Assembly: GCA_030765605.1 (NCBI GenBank)
Contig: JAVCCG010000132.1
Location: 1-19,428, forward strand
Reading direction: 5' to 3'
DNA: 19,428 bases
Source: Candidatus Alcyoniella australis
Lineage (GTDB): Bacteria; Lernaellota; Lernaellaia; JAVCCG01; Alcyoniellaceae
Position 1 is the stretch's first letter. Each line of letters opens with the position of its first letter. The notes beneath the pieces are model-generated. The model was not told where the DNA came from and did no database searches. It saw only the letters and a program-made list of their open reading frames with translations. Of the stretch, positions 16,146 to 19,428 are shown in pieces. The position numbers and the translations under genes were made by a program.

Positions 16146-18521
16146 ATGAGATTGCAACACCACGCCGCCGAGTTTCTAGTTGATCGGCCGCGCCTGGTGC
16201 TCGGGCTGCTGTGCCTGGTAACGCTGCTGCTACTGCCCGGACTGACCCTGGTCCAGATCGACCCCAGCCTCGAGGGGATGATCATCGACGACGATCCGGA
16301 CAAGATCTACTACTACAACGAGTTCATCCCGACCTTCGGCTCCGACGAGTTCTTCGTCTTTACCTACCGCGACGCCGCGTTGTTCAGCCCCGAGGGCCTT
16401 GCCCGGCTGGCGCGGATCGTCGAGGGCCTGCAGCAAATCGACGATGTGGAGCGCGTGCTGAGCCTGACCACGCTGCCGATAATCAGCGGCCGCGAGGACA
16501 CGCTGCGCGTGGCTCCGCCCGTGGACCGGCTGCCGCAATCGCGGATGGCCGCCGCGGTGCTGCGTTGGCGCGCGCTGTCCCATAGCGCGACGCGCGCAAT
16601 GGTGGTCAGCGCCGATGGCCAGGTGGCGGTCAACTTCGTCTTTCTGCGCAAGGCCAGTGGTCTCGAGCAGGATCCCGAGCTGCGGGTGCGGATCACCGAG
16701 TCGATCGAACAAATTGCACAGCGCGAGCTGGGTCAGCTCGGCCTGGAACACCACATGGCCGGCGTGCCCTACGTCAAAACCGAGATCGTGCGCACGATCC
16801 TGCGCAGCATCGTCCAGCTCGGCTTGCTGGCCGTGGCCGTGCTGCTGGGGCTGCTGTGGTACACCTTCCGCTCCTGGCGCGGGGTCTGGGTGCCGCTAAG
16901 CTGCGTGATGCTGGCGCTGATCTGGACCCTGGGGCTGATGGGCTACGCCGATCGGCTGTTCCAATCGCTCGTCGCTGCCTCCGAGAGTCCGGCTGGACCG
17001 TGGATATTGATGGGGCTGCGCGGGGTCAAGCTGGACACGATCAGCACGATCCTCTTTCCGCTGCTGATGGTGGTCGGCGTGGCGCACACGATTCACCTGC
17101 TGACCCAGTACCACGAGGAGTACTACGCCGACGAACGCAACGATCGGCGCGCGGCCGTGCTGCGCACCGTGCGACATTTGGCGCGGCCCTGCCTGCTGAC
17201 CAGCGTGACCACCGGCGTGGGCTTCGCCTCGCTGATGCTGGCGCGCATTCCGCCGATCCGCGCCTTCGGCCTGTTCGCGGCCCTGGGCGTACAGTTCGCC
17301 TGGCTGATCAGCATCAGCTTTGTCCCTGCGGTTTTAATGCTCAGCTCCGGGCCCCAGCGCCGTTTTCGCAAGCAGTTCGACTCCGGGCCGCTGTCGCGGC
17401 TGCTGTCGCGAATTGTCGATCTGGACCTGCGGCGGCCCAAGACCATTGTCGCGCTCTCCCTGGCGATCTGCATCGTCTCGGCCGTGGGCGTGAGCACCCT
17501 GCGCGTCGAGACCTACGTCACCGAGTTCTTCCGCGAGAACAGCAAGGTGATTCAGGGCTATCGTTTCCTGCGGCGCTACGTGACCTCGCCGGTGCCGCTG
17601 GAGATCGTGCTGCGCACGGAGCAGGGCGATTTTCTCGATCCCGAGGCCCTGGCCGCGGCCGAGCGTTTCGAGCAACGGGCGCTGGAACTGGACGAGGTGC
17701 TGCGCATCGACAGCCTGCTGGACTCGCTCCGGACCTTTCAGCGTGCGGTCAACAACGGCGACCCCGCGGCATATCGCCTGCCGCAGAACCGTGCTCAGGC
17801 CGCCGAGGCGCTGCTGCTGATGGAGTCCGATCCGCAGATGATCGAACGTCTGATCGACTTCGACCGCAAGCAGTTGCATTTGGCCGCGCGCATCGACGAT
17901 CTGCCCAGCAGCCGGATCAACAAGCTGCTGGACGATTTGCGCACGATCGGCGAGCAGGAGCTCGGACCGCAAATGCAAATGCGCCTCACCGGCGGCAGCG
18001 TGCTGTTCGCCAACCTGAGCACGACTTTGATGTACGGCCAGATCTACTCGATCAGCCTGGCCCTGGCGCTGATCTCGCTGATCATGATCTTCATCGCGCG
18101 CTCGCTGCGACTGGGTTTGATCGCGATGATCCCCAACGTCGCGCCGATCCTTTTCGGCCTGGGGCTGCTCGGAATTCTCGGCTTTCCGCTGGACACCAAC
18201 ACGGTGATGATCGCGCCGATCGCCATCGGCATTGCGGTGGACGATTCGATCCACCTGGTAACGCGCTTTTTGCGCGAGCGCCGTAACGGCCTGGACCCGC
18301 GAGAGGCCATGCGCCGTACGATCACCAGCACCGGCCGCGCCCTGGTCTCGACATCGCTGATTTTGGCGATGGGTTTCGTGATTACCTCGACCAGCCCGTT
18401 CAAACCCCAGGGCGTGATGGGATTGATCGGCGCGGTGGCGATCATCGCCGCGCTGGCCGCCGACCTGCTGCTGACTCCGGTCTGCATCCTGGCCGTGAGC
18501 AGGCGCGACAAACAGGGCTGA
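16146..18521 (+). CDS. RND-superfamily exporter (MMPL type)
   Basis: A 791-residue inner-membrane transporter of the MMPL/COG1033 group, to which lipid and hopanoid exporters such as HpnN belong. It shows the duplicated RND plan: one helix (about 17-37), a large extracytoplasmic loop (38-215), five helices (219-400), then a second copy with one helix (433-452), a loop (453-630) and five helices (631-783). Signature segments at the fourth helix of each half are GVAHTIHLLTQY (311-322) and GIAVDDSIHLVTRF (695-708). The second half keeps the acidic DD pair used for proton coupling; the first half has AH instead. Residues 267-296 form an insert before the fourth helix. The start ATG has little ribosome site. 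The substrate is probably lipidic (inference from family and from the thioesterase and acyl-CoA ligase nearby). Confidence 0.92.
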   Translation: MRLQHHAAEFLVDRPRLVLGLLCLVTLLLLPGLTLVQIDPSLEGMIIDDDPDKIYYYNEFIPTFGSDEFFVFTYRDAALFSPEGLARLARIVEGLQQIDDVERVLSLTTLPIISGREDTLRVAPPVDRLPQSRMAAAVLRWRALSHSATRAMVVSADGQVAVNFVFLRKASGLEQDPELRVRITESIEQIAQRELGQLGLEHHMAGVPYVKTEIVRTILRSIVQLGLLAVAVLLGLLWYTFRSWRGVWVPLSCVMLALIWTLGLMGYADRLFQSLVAASESPAGPWILMGLRGVKLDTISTILFPLLMVVGVAHTIHLLTQYHEEYYADERNDRRAAVLRTVRHLARPCLLTSVTTGVGFASLMLARIPPIRAFGLFAALGVQFAWLISISFVPAVLMLSSGPQRRFRKQFDSGPLSRLLSRIVDLDLRRPKTIVALSLAICIVSAVGVSTLRVETYVTEFFRENSKVIQGYRFLRRYVTSPVPLEIVLRTEQGDFLDPEALAAAERFEQRALELDEVLRIDSLLDSLRTFQRAVNNGDPAAYRLPQNRAQAAEALLLMESDPQMIERLIDFDRKQLHLAARIDDLPSSRINKLLDDLRTIGEQELGPQMQMRLTGGSVLFANLSTTLMYGQIYSISLALALISLIMIFIARSLRLGLIAMIPNVAPILFGLGLLGILGFPLDTNTVMIAPIAIGIAVDDSIHLVTRFLRERRNGLDPREAMRRTITSTGRALVSTSLILAMGFVITSTSPFKPQGVMGLIGAVAIIAALAADLLLTPVCILAVSRRDKQG

Positions 18522-18523
18522 GT

Positions 18524-18529
18524 TATAAT
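18524..18529 (+). promoter_or_regulatory. Possible -10 element before thioesterase gene
   Basis: A perfect TATAAT sits three bases after the exporter stop codon and 27 bases before the thioesterase ATG. The matching -35 region is GC-rich and shows no consensus. The thioesterase may therefore have its own weak promoter in addition to read-through from the exporter gene. Confidence 0.3.
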
Positions 18530-18556
18530 TCGACTCGCACAACCTCGGGGGCGATT

Positions 18557-19060
18557 ATGGAAAACACAGCCAGATCGATAGAACTGCCGCGCAGCCGCGA
18601 CTGCTTTCTCTGCGGGTTCGAGAACCCACACGGGCTGGACGTGTGCATGCGTATCGTGGACCCGGGCGGCGCCGACGAGCACGCGCGCGCCGAGTTTACG
18701 CCGGCCAAGCGCCATCAGGGGTATGTCGGCGTGATGCACGGCGGCATCGCGGCCACGTTGCTCGACGAGGTGATGGGCTGGGCCCCGGCCTATCGCCGCA
18801 GGCGGATTTGCATGGCGGTCGAGCTCAAGCTGCGCTATCTAAAACCCGTGCCCGTGGACACGCCGCTTTGCATCATCGGTCGGGTCGAGGACGACAGCCG
18901 CCGTATCTGGAGCGTCAAGGGCGAGATCAACGGGCCCGAGGGAACGACCTATGTCAAAGCCGAGGGCAAGTACTTCCCCCTGAGCCCCGAGGACTCGGCC
19001 AAGGCCGACCAGATCGAGCTGATCTATGCGCCGGGATGCGCCAAACTGTTCTCAGAATAG
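18557..19060 (+). CDS. PaaI-type hotdog-fold thioesterase
   Basis: A 167-residue cytoplasmic hotdog-fold protein that probably hydrolyses an acyl-CoA or similar thioester. The N-terminal CFLCGFENPHGLDV (residues 16-29) is the cysteine-containing signature of one PaaI subgroup. The core helix has VMHGGIAATLLDEVMGW (59-75), where the HGG loop and the acidic residue form the usual active-site region. A conserved strand VELKLRYLKPVPVDTPL follows. The length is normal for the subgroup. The ATG is preceded by a GGGGG run as ribosome site. The gene lies 35 bases after the exporter gene on the same strand, so the two may act on the same acyl pathway. Its stop codon is followed at once by a palindromic repeat array. 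Confidence 0.88.
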   Translation: MENTARSIELPRSRDCFLCGFENPHGLDVCMRIVDPGGADEHARAEFTPAKRHQGYVGVMHGGIAATLLDEVMGWAPAYRRRRICMAVELKLRYLKPVPVDTPLCIIGRVEDDSRRIWSVKGEINGPEGTTYVKAEGKYFPLSPEDSAKADQIELIYAPGCAKLFSE

Positions 19061-19335
19061 GCACCTTGGAGGTGCACCAAGGCTCGCGTGTTACGCTGGT
19101 CGTTCAGCATCGAACCATGCCGCGTAGGCAGCTTGGGGCTGTATTAAAACTCGCGTAGTTCGCTGGTCGTTCAGCAACGATCCTCTCCGCGCCCGGCGGC
19201 TTGGAGGCCGCAGTAGAATTCGCGTAGTTCGCTGGTCGTAAGGCCACGATCCTCTCCGCGGCGGCAGCTTGTAGGCCGCAGTAGAATTCGCGTAGTTCGC
19301 TGGTCGTAAAGCCACGATCCACCCCACGGCGGCGG
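19061..19335 (+). repeat. Tandem hairpin-repeat array after thioesterase gene
   Basis: This stretch holds no gene. Directly after the stop codon is a hairpin, GCACC-TTGGA-GGTGC (19061-19075). Then come tandem units that begin TCGCGT and continue GCTGGTCGT: A 19084-19150 (67 bp, most diverged), B 19151-19219 (69 bp), C 19220-19287 (68 bp) and D from 19288, which runs into the 93-bp end repeat. Each unit has a fairly constant stem, GGTCGT with ACGATC, and a variable stem with an apex like CTTGGAG: CAGC/GCTG after A, GCGGC/GCCGC in B and C (the C loop is longer), and GGCGGCT/AGCCGCC after D (19331-19347). The pattern suggests a REP/BIME-like palindromic array or a structured 3'-UTR RNA. No associated protein gene is in the window. 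Confidence 0.88.
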
Positions 19336-19428
19336 CTTTGAGCCGCCTATGAAAGAGGGCAGTCAAGTATCGTTGCTGGTTTTCCTCCGGCGAGGATGAT
19401 TTCAGCTCCCTCCATCCGCCTATTCGAG
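19336..19428 (+). repeat. Right copy of 93-bp inverted terminal repeat
   Basis: This is the exact reverse complement of 35-127 and forms the end of the array after the thioesterase gene. It includes the 3' part of the 7-bp stem GGCGGCT-TTG-AGCCGCC, then TATGAAAGAGGGCAGTC, the TCCTC-CGGC-GAGGA hairpin and the end CTATTCGAG. The match runs to the last base of the window, so the true repeat may be longer. ATCGTTGCTG (19369-19378) is also complementary to CAGCAACGAT in unit B (19172-19181). Confidence 0.92.

Noticed and set aside
16856-18286. 476-codon open frame in another frame of the exporter gene, and the 402-codon frame opposite it (17334-18542)
   Set aside because: Both are shadows of the RND exporter, whose duplicated helix plan and DDSIHL motif identify the real frame.
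19084-19347. CRISPR-like array
   Set aside because: The units are about 68 bp with most of the unit conserved and only the palindrome arms and short loops varying. There are no unique 30-40-base spacers and no cas genes in the window.
19091-19366. Short repetitive reading frames on the minus strand across the array (repeating RPANYA-type peptides)
   Set aside because: The peptides are simply translations of the 68-bp palindromic units. There is no plausible start context, and two frames give equally repetitive nonsense.

Overview
The window looks like chromosomal DNA of an uncultured, GC-rich, Gram-negative-type bacterium. The signs are an RND-superfamily exporter, a GroESL chaperonin with a GGM tail, several polytopic membrane proteins of glycosyltransferase type, and strong Shine-Dalgarno sites before many genes. 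The style resembles deltaproteobacterial or neighbouring lineages, but no rRNA or other phylogenetic marker is present, so this placement is an inference. I see no transposase, integrase, phage gene, tRNA, rRNA or CRISPR array.

Layout. (1) 133-1479, minus strand: a three-gene operon of ECF sigma factor, membrane zinc-finger anti-sigma factor and YbjQ/UPF0145 protein, with overlapping ends. (2) 1581-3614, minus: groES-groEL ending in a textbook intrinsic terminator. (3) 3795-6827, plus: a 1010-residue B12-binding-type radical SAM protein with about 500 extra beta-rich residues, divergent from groES. (4) 6738-15160, minus: a cell-envelope cluster in transcription order, consisting of a GT-C-type membrane protein, a membrane-anchored beta-propeller, a second such propeller broken by a one-base frameshift, a long-chain acyl-CoA synthetase, and another GT-C-type membrane protein whose N-terminus has no normal start codon. 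(5) 15329-19060, plus: a charge-polarised protein of unknown function, an RND/MMPL exporter and a PaaI-type hotdog thioesterase. (6) 19061-19428: a non-coding hairpin-repeat array.

How the genes may work together. The minus-strand cluster (glycosyl transfer, membrane propellers, acyl activation) and the adjacent plus-strand exporter and thioesterase fit a role in making and exporting an envelope lipid or glycolipid. This is an inference from neighbourhood; no substrate can be read from the sequence. The sigma/anti-sigma pair suggests envelope-stress control, but no target promoter was identified.

The most unusual non-coding feature is a repeat element at both window ends. A perfect 93-bp sequence occurs at 35-127 and, inverted, at 19336-19428. 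In both places it lies directly after a gene's stop codon and points away from the gene. The right copy carries about 67-69-bp tandem units with palindromes whose arms differ while the apex is conserved. The left copy looks like the same element with no internal units. The window ends inside the right copy, so the element probably continues beyond it and may be dispersed in the genome.
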